DNA from: Candidatus Poribacteria bacterium
Lineage (GTDB): Bacteria > Poribacteria > WGA-4E > WGA-3G
Assembly (NCBI GenBank): GCA_007571305.1
Contig: RKRR01000141.1
Location: 1-33,375, forward strand
DNA: 33,375 nucleotides
Direction of reading: 5' to 3'
Position numbers and translations under genes: made by a program. This document shows, piece after piece, positions 23,669-30,915 of this stretch (position 1 is its first letter; each line of letters begins with the position of its first letter). The notes under the pieces are model-generated. The model was not told where the DNA came from. It was given only the letters and a program-made list of their open reading frames with translations, and searched no databases.

Positions 23669-24622
23669 GTGGAATCCATCCTTACACGCGAACAAGGCAG
23701 AGTCATCCGGGCGCGGACAGGGTTTTATGATGTCCAACACCATGATATTATCCTGCGATGCACACTCCGTGGGACACTCAAACGGAGACACCGTTCTGAA
23801 ACCGGACGCAGACTGTATGCCGACCCAGTTGCTGTCGGTGATTGGGTCATTTTCACACAACTTGATATGGAAGAGGGAGTGATAGAGGATATTCTGCCTC
23901 GCCAGACAAAGTTCTCGCGGCAATACGCTGGGAAACACGGAGACATTGAACAGGTTATCGTTGCGAATGCCCATCAAATCGTAGCCGTTGTCGCTACGCT
24001 TATGCCACCCCTTAATTTTCGGACGCTGGATAGGTTTCTTATCTTGGCGGAAGTAGGGGATATGGAGGCAGTGATATGTCTCAACAAGATGGACTTAGTG
24101 GATGGAGCCGGACGAGCAGAACTCGCCGAGACCTTTGCCGTTTATGAGAAATTGGGTTACCAAGTCATCTATACCAGCATCAATGTTCCTGAGAGTCTGG
24201 ACGCACTCCGAAAAACGCTAAAGGATAAATTTAGTGTGATTGTTGGCGCGTCTGGTGTTGGCAAATCCAGTCTACTAAACGCACTCCAACCGGGTTTAGA
24301 CTTGCGTATTGGTGAGGTGGGTATCAGAACTCAGAAAGGACGACATACAACAACACTGGTCGAACGTTTTCTTTTAGATATCGGCGGCGAAGTCGCTGAC
24401 ACGCCCGGTATACGGGAAGTTGGGTTGTGGGAGGTTGACACGGAAAATCTTGATCACTATTTCCCAGAAATGGAACCTTATCTCGGCACCTGCAAATACA
24501 ACAATTGTGCCCACGTTGCGGAACCCGATTGTGCTATCCAAAATGCCGTTGAAGCCGGTGAAATACATACAGAACGGTATCGGAGTTATGTCGTCTTGCG
24601 AACAGAAGGAACAGAGGGGTAG
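23669..24622 (+). CDS. rsgA: Ribosome small-subunit GTPase RsgA
   Basis: 317-residue circularly permuted GTPase acting in late 30S maturation. OB-fold domain ~10-80 (GRVIRARTGFYDV), G4 NKMD (139-142), P-loop GASGVGKSS (193-201), switch region RIGEVGIRTQKGRHTTT, DTPG (244-247), and a zinc site with Cys275, Cys280, His282 and Cys288. GTG 23669 is the only standard in-frame start, but the perfect AGGAGGTG (23664-23671) overlaps it. That SD is spaced for ATC at 23678, which would begin ILTREQGRVI and match homologue length. The 5' end is therefore uncertain by three codons. All GTPase and zinc residues are intact, so function is secure. Confidence 0.93.
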   Translation: MESILTREQGRVIRARTGFYDVQHHDIILRCTLRGTLKRRHRSETGRRLYADPVAVGDWVIFTQLDMEEGVIEDILPRQTKFSRQYAGKHGDIEQVIVANAHQIVAVVATLMPPLNFRTLDRFLILAEVGDMEAVICLNKMDLVDGAGRAELAETFAVYEKLGYQVIYTSINVPESLDALRKTLKDKFSVIVGASGVGKSSLLNALQPGLDLRIGEVGIRTQKGRHTTTLVERFLLDIGGEVADTPGIREVGLWEVDTENLDHYFPEMEPYLGTCKYNNCAHVAEPDCAIQNAVEAGEIHTERYRSYVVLRTEGTEG

Positions 24623-24759
24623 CAGTCAAGAAAGAAAGTGTCAGTAAAGAGGAATGGGTTAAAGAGCACGTAACTTGGAAAGAAGTGGAAAGCGTCCCTA
24701 TGGAAAGAAACGTCAAAGTGCGAAACTCCGCTGATTGAACAGCAAGAAAAATTAGAACA

Positions 24760-25440
24760 TCAAAAATGTTTGCGCGCGTAAGCCAACCGTTCTGGAACAC
24801 CTATGTCGATCCAGTCCGAGTCCGTTTGTAACGCATAGAGATTGGAAACGTATGGAAAAACATCTCGTTCCATAGAGAAGTTTTCTTGGTCGCTTGGAAA
24901 CGCGTCAGCAATGCTTCGATCGAAAAGATACACCCCACCGTTGATATACCCACCACGACGAATAGACTGTTTCTCATGGAACGCCCGAATTTTTCCCTCA
25001 CCGTCTGATACAATCTCGCCGTAGGGGCGGATATCAGGGACATGCACACTTAATAACACACCAGTCATTCCTTGGTCAAACCGAATATACATTTCCCGTA
25101 GTGAAAAGTTTGTGAGTAAGATATCGCCATTTAGGACAAAAAAGGGTGATGTATCGATCTGTTTCATCGCATTCTGAACCGCACCGCCAGTGCCAAGTCT
25201 CTTTTCCTCTTTGGCGTAACGAATGTGCATCCCTGCGTAAGTGTTTCCGACGCGTTTGTAAAGCGTATCGTGCAGGTGTCCTGACGCGAGGATAACCGTA
25301 GTGACACCTGCATCTGTCAGCAATTGGATTTGCCATTCCAATACTGTTTTCCCAGCGATCTCCAGCAAAATCTTCGGGAGCGTTTTCGTTGTTTCACCGA
25401 GCCGCGTGGCGAGACCACCGCACAGAATAATCGCTTGCAT
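24760..25440 (-). CDS. Sugar-1-phosphate nucleotidyltransferase (HddC/GMP-type)
   Basis: 226-residue cytosolic NTP-transferase making an NDP-sugar for polysaccharide synthesis. N-terminal nucleotide-binding signature LCGGLATRLGETTKTLPK (6-23), with Arg13 and Lys23 expected to bind phosphates; GTGGA (83-87); the metal-binding NGD (104-106); INGGVYLFD; and a C-terminal WIDIGVPERLAYA typical of heptose/mannose-1-phosphate guanylyltransferases. It is the short single-domain form without a trimerisation beta-helix. Specificity (GDP-D-glycero-D-manno-heptose, GDP-mannose or dTDP-glucose) is not settled by the sequence. The start codon is preceded by leader copy D, whose CAAGG is the SD. Confidence 0.87.
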   Translation of the reverse strand: MQAIILCGGLATRLGETTKTLPKILLEIAGKTVLEWQIQLLTDAGVTTVILASGHLHDTLYKRVGNTYAGMHIRYAKEEKRLGTGGAVQNAMKQIDTSPFFVLNGDILLTNFSLREMYIRFDQGMTGVLLSVHVPDIRPYGEIVSDGEGKIRAFHEKQSIRRGGYINGGVYLFDRSIADAFPSDQENFSMERDVFPYVSNLYALQTDSDWIDIGVPERLAYARKHF

Positions 25441-25452
25441 TTTTAAAATTTA

Positions 25453-25501
25453 CCTTGCGGATAAGCGAAGGATCTCGTAACTTTAACGATTTTTGTGTTA
25501 G
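25453..25501 (-). promoter_or_regulatory. Conserved leader element, copy D
   Basis: Minus strand: CTAACACAAAAATCGTTAAA starts at 25501, 61 nt before ATG 25440. CTTATCCGCAAGG ends at 25453, followed by TAAATTTTAAA to the start codon. Two substitutions distinguish its first block from the CGAACACGAAAA of copies A-C. Confidence 0.78.
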
Positions 25502-25516
25502 AGTTAAAGAAACACC

Positions 25517-25544
25517 GGATTTGGTCTGGTGATAGACCAAATCC
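25517..25544 (-). terminator. Perfect 11-bp hairpin between PhyH 3 and the nucleotidyltransferase
   Basis: GGATTTGGTCT (25517-25527), a six-base loop, and AGACCAAATCC (25534-25544) pair perfectly. It lies 33 bp after the minus-strand PhyH stop and 15 bp before leader D. On the minus strand it is followed by GGTGTTTCTTT, a weak T-tract. It could be a terminator, an attenuator or an mRNA-stabilising hairpin. Confidence 0.55.
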
Positions 25545-25577
25545 ATTCCTTGTGTTACATTTTAAAAATGAACAGAA

Positions 25578-26459
25578 CTACACCGACCTATGCCCTGCAA
25601 AGCCGCGTGGATTTTCAAAAGCATCTCTCCACAAGTCACACCATTCTTGGTGTTCCGATAGGACAGTTTCGGGGTTTTTGCGGCTCCGCACAATAAAATC
25701 GGGGTGCGCTGTCCGTCCAGTGTGGTGTCCTGTAGTCTGATATCGCAAATCCAATGACCAGCGACATCGGTCGGACGTGTTCGGTTCTGAACGATGGGGT
25801 GTGAAACGGCTTAATAAGATGATGTCGCCTCGGTAACATTCCAGCATGAGCGGTTCGACATCCGGCATTAACTCCGGCTTGATCATGGTTCCGCCTTCTT
25901 TCTGATGAACGAGATAACCCTTTTCTTCAGTAATACCTGGTAATGCCTGAAGGCACCCCATCTCTATTGTACTATCACCCAATGGGAGCCAACATGTAAC
26001 GATAGCAGACCCTTCCGCTTCTGGCATCATGACACCAGCATCCTGGTGCCACGGTACACCGCCTGCCCAACTCGCATTCCCATCTATAACCGGCGGCTTC
26101 GCGCGTAGGTGCTGAATCGGATTGCAAGTAATTTCAGGACCCACAATTCCTTCAATGACATCTAAAAGGTTGTCGTTCTTCAGAAATTCGAAGATGGCTT
26201 TGCCGCGGTAATGCATAATATCCAAACCGCTTACCATTTCATTGGACTGCGCCAGTAATTTTCCAAACCGCTTATCGAAGGGTTCATCTTCGTGAAGGTT
26301 TTCGATTTTACCTTCCTGCTTTAAGACAAGGGCGCGTTCCGAAATCCAATCCGAAATCTCATCAATCACTGGCTGTAGATCTTCATCAATCAAGGCATTT
26401 TTGACGATTAGCACGCCTTGTGTCCGGTAGGTTTCGCACTGCTCTGGCGTGAGTTTCAT
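25578..26459 (-). CDS. Phytanoyl-CoA dioxygenase (PhyH) family protein 3
   Basis: 293-residue Fe(II)/2-oxoglutarate oxygenase. Iron ligands are His138 and Asp140 (GGVPWHQDAGV) and His222 (FTPHRSEPN); Arg233 is the probable 2-oxoglutarate ligand. ALPGITEEKGYLVHQKEGGT and YRGDIILLSRFTPH conform to the family, and the C-terminal DFIVRSRKNPETVLS also occurs in larger environmental PhyH groups. An SD AAAGGAG sits about 9 nt before ATG 26459. It is more distant from the other two PhyH proteins here than they are from one another in overall length and C-terminus. It is divergently arranged with the MDR dehydrogenase, the intervening DNA holding a short inverted repeat. The substrate is unknown. Confidence 0.9.
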   Translation of the reverse strand: MKLTPEQCETYRTQGVLIVKNALIDEDLQPVIDEISDWISERALVLKQEGKIENLHEDEPFDKRFGKLLAQSNEMVSGLDIMHYRGKAIFEFLKNDNLLDVIEGIVGPEITCNPIQHLRAKPPVIDGNASWAGGVPWHQDAGVMMPEAEGSAIVTCWLPLGDSTIEMGCLQALPGITEEKGYLVHQKEGGTMIKPELMPDVEPLMLECYRGDIILLSRFTPHRSEPNTSDRCRWSLDLRYQTTGHHTGRTAHPDFIVRSRKNPETVLSEHQEWCDLWRDAFENPRGFAGHRSV

Positions 26460-26485
26460 AAAGCAATCTCTCCTTTAATGGTTAA

Positions 26486-26548
26486 CAGTTGTCGGTTACA
26501 AGAGGATTATGTTAGGTGAAAAACCTCTTAACTGAAAACCGATAATTG
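26486..26548. repeat. Short inverted-repeat element (CAGTTGTCGGT family), full copy
   Basis: The left arm CAGTTGTCGGTTACAAGAGG (26486-26505) and the right arm CCTCTTAACTGAAAACCGAT (from 26524, ending ..AATTG at 26548) fold back on each other with a few bulged bases. An 18-base loop separates them. It lies between the divergent PhyH and dehydrogenase genes and would form a hairpin in either transcript leader. Confidence 0.75.
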
Positions 26549-26623
26549 ATAGCTGATAACTATTAAAAAAGTTTTGCAGATATGATACCATAATCAGAAA
26601 AATTCAACAAGGAGCATTGCAGC

Positions 26624-27628
26624 ATGAAAGGCAGACGGATTGTAATGCCAGCGAAACGTACAGCAACGCTGGAAGATTTTGAACTTGACGAGACGCTTGC
26701 ACCGAACCAAATCCTATTAAGAACGCACTACAGTTTGATTAGCCCCGGCACCGAAGGCGCAGGGTATACTGGACTCGAAAGTGGGACACGATTCCCACAC
26801 GGTTCTGGCTATACAGCGATCGGTGAAGTTCTCAAAGTCGGTGAAAACGTCACCAAGTGTGCTGTCGGGGACCTCGCTTTCTGCTATAGTCCACACGCCT
26901 CTATCGCCAAGACTGAGGCAGTGCTGTTGGCGTTCAAACCCCCTTTAGAGATAGATGAGAAACTGGTCCCGTTCGTCCGAATGGCAACCGTCGCGATGAC
27001 CTCTCTACGCGTATCTTCTGCCGAATTCGGAGATACCGTTGCGATTATCGGCTTGGGACTGGTCGGCAACTCTGCTTCACAACTTTTCAACTTGGCTGGC
27101 ATGAAGGTCATCAGCATCGAGCGGGTGCCGCGTCGGCTTGAAATCGCTCGACAATGCGGCATCCAATATCTTATTAACCCCGACGAAGAAGATGTGTTGG
27201 AACGCGTTATGGCGTTGACGAACGGTGAAAAAGCGGCAGTCACCGTCGAAGCCATTGGAAATCCACGGCTTGTCGAAACCGCTTACCAATTGACCGGGAC
27301 CAAGGGGGAAGTTATCTTGCTAGGTTCACCACGCGGTGAGTATGTCACGAATGCAACGGCACTTCTAAACTATAGCCACAGCATTGGTTTGGGCGCGATC
27401 ACGCTCAAAAGCGCGCATGAGTGGGTCTACCCGACGATGCACACCGGTGAATCAAGGCATTCACTGGAGCGCAATTCGCGCTTGGTGTATTCACTGATGT
27501 GTGCAGGCAAATTCAGGGTAGCAGAATTGCTGACACAGGTAATTGACCCAGAATCCGCACAATCTGCCTACGACGGATTGACGGATCGCAAAGATGAATA
27601 TTTGGGTGTAATTATGGACTGGACGTAG
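26624..27628 (+). CDS. MDR-family (zinc-type alcohol) dehydrogenase homologue
   Basis: 334 residues. SD AAGGAG (26609-26614) is 9 nt from the ATG. An N-terminal GroES-like domain (LLRTHYSLISPGTEGAGYTG, then GYTAIGEVLKVGENVTKCAVGD) is followed by a Rossmann domain with IIGLGLVGNSASQL (141-154) and the strand-2 acidic residue in VISIERVPRRLE, suggesting NAD(H) preference. The position of the usual catalytic zinc Cys reads S-P-G-T-E, and no structural-zinc four-Cys loop is present, so it is a zinc-free or atypical MDR enzyme like the SLISPGTE group that includes BchC-type and sugar dehydrogenases. The substrate is unknown. It is divergent from a PhyH gene, so a joint catabolic role is possible but unproven. 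Confidence 0.85.
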   Translation: MKGRRIVMPAKRTATLEDFELDETLAPNQILLRTHYSLISPGTEGAGYTGLESGTRFPHGSGYTAIGEVLKVGENVTKCAVGDLAFCYSPHASIAKTEAVLLAFKPPLEIDEKLVPFVRMATVAMTSLRVSSAEFGDTVAIIGLGLVGNSASQLFNLAGMKVISIERVPRRLEIARQCGIQYLINPDEEDVLERVMALTNGEKAAVTVEAIGNPRLVETAYQLTGTKGEVILLGSPRGEYVTNATALLNYSHSIGLGAITLKSAHEWVYPTMHTGESRHSLERNSRLVYSLMCAGKFRVAELLTQVIDPESAQSAYDGLTDRKDEYLGVIMDWT

Positions 27629-27688
27629 TATTAGCAAGGAAATATATATCGATATCGGACTCAAGCAATGATAACATACAAAGGAACA

Positions 27689-27841
27689 GGGCACTCAATC
27701 TCCAAGGTCAGGTTTCCAAGTTCCACTAACGTGCCCCGCTCAGGTTAAGCAGGTACACCCGGTAACGGCGGTGGGAGGACATCGCCAGCCTCCTATAGCC
27801 CGTCTATATGAAAGACGATGGCTTTGGTGATTAACTGCCAT
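27689..27841 (+). ncRNA. Candidate structured RNA, unassigned
   Basis: Consecutive possible stems: GGGCAC (27689-27694) with GTGCCC (27731-27736); CACC (27756-27759) with GGTG (27770-27773) enclosing a CCG-GTAA-CGG tetraloop; GGAGG (27774-27778) with CCTCC (27789-27793); CGTCT (27801-27805) with AGACG (27813-27817); ATGGC (27818-27822) with GCCAT (27837-27841). The orientation is not established and no known RNA family was recognised. Random short stems cannot be excluded. Confidence 0.3.
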
Positions 27842-27850
27842 ACTTCTGCT

Positions 27851-27878
27851 TAGGAATTGGGTTTCCCAACCCATCCTA
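27851..27878. repeat. REP-like hairpin TTGGG-TTT-CCCAA
   Basis: TAGGA / TCCTA outer arms and TTGGG / CCCAA inner arms. The GGGTTTCCCAACCC word is a common dispersed palindrome in environmental genomes. It lies about 55 bp downstream of the minus-strand sulfatase-like stop and could terminate its transcript. Confidence 0.5.
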
Positions 27879-27932
27879 CAAAAAAGCAGGAAACCTCGTC
27901 CGTAGCAATCTCAGTTATTCACCTATAAAAAA

Positions 27933-29291
27933 TCAATCCTGCCACCGACCCTGGAATTCTGTCACCATTGCTTCGGGGGCACCGTGCTGCGCTAAGAAAT
28001 CCAAAAACGCTTGGTAGAGTCGGCGAGCTTCCGTTATATCTGATTCAAACCGATTCTGTGTCTGCTCCGGATCAGAAGGTAAATGGAATAACTGTTTCGG
28101 TGGGCCTTGGTTCTCTAAAAGTAGAGACCAGGTGCCATCGGTGATACTCCCATGCGGGCTACCGCCATCAGGACTCCAACCGCCTACCCATGCCCCATGC
28201 GTAATGGCATACTCGCGACCTGTATCGGTATCTCCCATGATAACAGGGAGAAGGCTGTTACCTTCCACTTGTGCCCCACGTTCCGCCCCGAATACATCAA
28301 TAACAGTAGGCGGAATATCAATAATGCTGGCGAGTGCATCCGTCCGACGGGGTGTCGCATCTGGGTGATAAACCATGAGTGGGATATGGATGATCTCTTC
28401 ATACATAGTGAGGTTCTTCGCGAGGAGTCCGTGTTCGCCCAGTAGGAAACCGTGGTCTGCCATGAAAATCACCATCGTGTTTTCCATGAGACCCATATAG
28501 TCAATTTTTCCCAAGAGTTGTCCGATCCAGTTGTCAACCAGGGATGCTTCTGCACGGTAGAGGGCATTAAGACGTTCCGTTTCTCGTTCGTTCATCGGAT
28601 TAGGACCGTAGGGGGGATAGATCGGCTCTGGTCCGTCGTAATCACTTGAATCGAAACGTTTTAGGTACCATTCGGGGGCATCCCAGGGTTCGTGCGGATC
28701 GAAGGTATCCACCATCAGATAGAAATTTTCGTGCTGATGGTTACGCTCCAACCAATCACAAGCCGTTTGCATCGTCTGTGCGACGAAAGTGTCTGCCTCG
28801 GTCTGCCGAAACCCAATATTTCTCAGGTGGTTGCCAAGTCCAGCGGGCAATTTGTTCGGATGTGTTCGTGTATATTCGCGATACCGCAATGCGTCTTGTG
28901 ACTCGTAATCGTAGGGCTGTGTTTCTAAACAATCGCCTTCCTGTCCTCGGATCCACTTCCATCCGGTGAACCCGCGATTATAAAAGAAGCCATTGTTGAT
29001 ATGGTGAGGCGTATCTGCAATCATCATGCTAACGATCCCAGCATTCGTTAGATCGGTCGCGATGACAGGGACATCTCGCTTCAAGGGTTCCCATCCCCGC
29101 CGGCAGATACCAACCTGACCCGTAACCAGTTCGCCACGAATCGGTACAGTCGGAAAACTACACACATACGCTTTATCAAAAACGACACACTTTTCTGCGA
29201 AGGCGTTCAAGGAGGGCGTATATCCCTTTCCACCATAGATGGCGAGGTTATCGCGGCGAAATGTGTCTGAAATAATGTGGATAATATTCAT
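27933..29291 (-). CDS. Sulfatase-like hydrolase (alkaline phosphatase superfamily) with Thr at the nucleophile position
   Basis: 452 residues from ATG 29291 (GGAGA about 11 nt upstream; the earlier ATG 29309 overlaps that SD). Metal-site residues of the superfamily are present: Asp9 (HIISDTFRRD), Asp279-His280 (FMADHGFLLGEHG) and Lys292 (LLAKN). The sulfatase signature C/S-x-P-S-R reads T-V-P-I-R (48-52) in SFPTVPIRGELVTG, so the residue normally converted to formylglycine is Thr. True sulfatases need Cys or Ser there; related phosphodiesterases and phosphoethanolamine transferases use Thr directly. No signal peptide, so cytosolic. GNGDW-type C-terminal features are absent, and the C-terminus (LLLENQGPPKQLFHLPSDPEQ) is sulfatase-like. 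Activity may be phospho- or phosphonoester hydrolysis. Confidence 0.88.
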   Translation of the reverse strand: MNIIHIISDTFRRDNLAIYGGKGYTPSLNAFAEKCVVFDKAYVCSFPTVPIRGELVTGQVGICRRGWEPLKRDVPVIATDLTNAGIVSMMIADTPHHINNGFFYNRGFTGWKWIRGQEGDCLETQPYDYESQDALRYREYTRTHPNKLPAGLGNHLRNIGFRQTEADTFVAQTMQTACDWLERNHQHENFYLMVDTFDPHEPWDAPEWYLKRFDSSDYDGPEPIYPPYGPNPMNERETERLNALYRAEASLVDNWIGQLLGKIDYMGLMENTMVIFMADHGFLLGEHGLLAKNLTMYEEIIHIPLMVYHPDATPRRTDALASIIDIPPTVIDVFGAERGAQVEGNSLLPVIMGDTDTGREYAITHGAWVGGWSPDGGSPHGSITDGTWSLLLENQGPPKQLFHLPSDPEQTQNRFESDITEARRLYQAFLDFLAQHGAPEAMVTEFQGRWQD

Positions 29292-29399
29292 ATTTATTGA
29301 TTTCTCCATTGGTGAGACGATATAGGTGTCAGTTTAGCACGCTGTTGGACTGAGAAACCGGTGACTCTTTACCAACAACTGATAACCATTCTTCTCATA

Positions 29400-30794
29400 T
29401 TATACAGCCTCTTCAGTTTCAGATATAGCCTTTTCTCGATTCGCTATTTGCACAACAGCTGGCAATAATCCGTAGATACCCCAAAAGGGTACCCCAATGG
29501 CATCACCGTTCAGCAGATTGTTCACTGTGAAATGCACCATCAATGAAATTTCTGCTGCCATCAATCCAATGATAATAGCACGGTAAAAGCCATCCTCTAA
29601 CGTTGTGAGGGCACGAAAGCCGTAGCGTAAGAAGGCAAGGTTCAGCCAAATCCAAATGCCTAATCCAACAATTCCCAATTCCGCCATAACTTGAAGGTAT
29701 TCGCTGTGTGCACCGAGTTGGTACTGTGCCGTATAACTTCCAACAAGTGCAACATCTTCCTCGTACAACATCGCAAACGCACCATAGCCCTTACCCAAAA
29801 TAGGGCTTTCAGCGAACATCACGAATGCCTGCCCCCATCGCAAGAGGCGCGCTCGGTTTGAAGCGTAACCGAGGTCCACTGCGGATGTAACCCGTTCAAT
29901 GAGAATATTGTAGATACCGGGCAAATTCAGACAGATTAGTAAAATAAAGCAGGCAGCACCAATAAATAAAATTTTTTTATGTGTAACGCCTTTCCCCAGT
30001 TGTAGCAGCATGAAACCAATCGCAACAATGACTGATAACCAAACCCCACGCGAAAAGCACATTAAGAGCCCCACACCGAAACAGATGAACCACGCTGTCC
30101 AGAGCACGCGGTCATACCCACTATTGTCAAAAAGGAAACGGCTGAGGCAAACGAGGAAAAAGAGCGCAGTGAACGCACCATAAACAGAATAGTTCGTGAA
30201 CGGCGCGCTTCGATACGCGCTCGTCCACTGCCATGCATCTATATGGTAGATGAGAACAATCACTGTCCAGATAACAGCAACCGCGGCGGATGGAAAACTG
30301 GCAATAAAAAGTCGTTTCAAGGCAACTCTATTTTGGATGACAGCGTGCACTACGATACCAAACAGGATGTAAATTGTCGAACGGAGTGCTCCTTTGAGTG
30401 TGCCAAAAATATCTGGTGTGTTGATTGCAGAAAGGAATGTAACAAAGATGTACAAACAAATTGGGAGAAAGAAAGGGAAAGTGTTTTCCGGTTTATCTTT
30501 CCGAAGTACCCGATCAAGTATTCGCCGTGCGCAGTAAACGGCAGCGAGCATTCCTAAGAGGGGTTCTGTCGGTGTTTGGATCTCAAAGCGGCCTGGGAGA
30601 ATGTAGCGGAATGAAAATGGTAGAGTGATGAGCAGCAGATAGACCGCAAGTTCCATACCGAGAAAGACGAAAGCACAAGTAGCAGCCAGCAAACTGAGAA
30701 GGGGAAGTGGCGTATCCGGGTAACTACCGATGATATAGCCGAATACGAGGCAGAGGACAAATGGGAGAATACGTTTCCCATACTTTAGAGACAT
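29400..30794 (-). CDS. O-antigen ligase/polymerase-like membrane protein (Wzy/WaaL family)
   Basis: 464 residues with about 12 membrane segments (first ~9-25, 32-60, 78-92, 108-124 and onward). A large periplasmic loop (~300-365) carries SNRARLLRWGQAFVMFAESP followed by AHSEYLQVMAELGIVGLG. Arg314/Arg316 and His363-Glu365 fit the functional residues of the Wzy_C (O-antigen ligase/polymerase) family, and CFSRGVWLSV (246-255, Arg249) is the other family hallmark. The family transfers undecaprenyl-linked glycans to lipid A, another glycan or protein. No glycosyltransferases are adjacent; the uppS and nucleotidyltransferase genes elsewhere in the window supply related pathway steps. The gene precedes the sulfatase-like gene by 108 bp on the same strand. 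Confidence 0.87.
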   Translation of the reverse strand: MSLKYGKRILPFVLCLVFGYIIGSYPDTPLPLLSLLAATCAFVFLGMELAVYLLLITLPFSFRYILPGRFEIQTPTEPLLGMLAAVYCARRILDRVLRKDKPENTFPFFLPICLYIFVTFLSAINTPDIFGTLKGALRSTIYILFGIVVHAVIQNRVALKRLFIASFPSAAVAVIWTVIVLIYHIDAWQWTSAYRSAPFTNYSVYGAFTALFFLVCLSRFLFDNSGYDRVLWTAWFICFGVGLLMCFSRGVWLSVIVAIGFMLLQLGKGVTHKKILFIGAACFILLICLNLPGIYNILIERVTSAVDLGYASNRARLLRWGQAFVMFAESPILGKGYGAFAMLYEEDVALVGSYTAQYQLGAHSEYLQVMAELGIVGLGIWIWLNLAFLRYGFRALTTLEDGFYRAIIIGLMAAEISLMVHFTVNNLLNGDAIGVPFWGIYGLLPAVVQIANREKAISETEEAV

Positions 30795-30915
30795 CCGTTT
30801 TTCTAATTATTTCACCTATGGACTCTTGGGTATCGTTCCCCTATAAACATACCACACCGTTAGAGTTGACTCAGTGCTACGCGCTTTTTGTTCCTTCGTG
30901 CCGCGATGGTTTCGG

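Larger units (their letters stand above)
27629..27932. other. 304-bp intergenic region between convergent genes
   Basis: Contains no ORF of note. It holds a series of short stems (27689-27841) and a REP-like hairpin (27851-27878). I see no promoter or SD leading out of it. Confidence 0.55.

Noticed and set aside
27700..27730. Possible SRP (4.5S) RNA, from AAGGTCAGG
   Set aside because: The obligatory GGAA tetraloop and GGAAGGAAGCAGC asymmetric loop are not present.
27680..27795. Possible 5S rRNA gene (GTTAAGC, then GTGGGAG...CATCGCCAG)
   Set aside because: The 5' strand of the closing helix (CTGGCGATG) is missing, the distance between conserved words is about 15 nt short, and the loop E AGTAGG sequence is absent.
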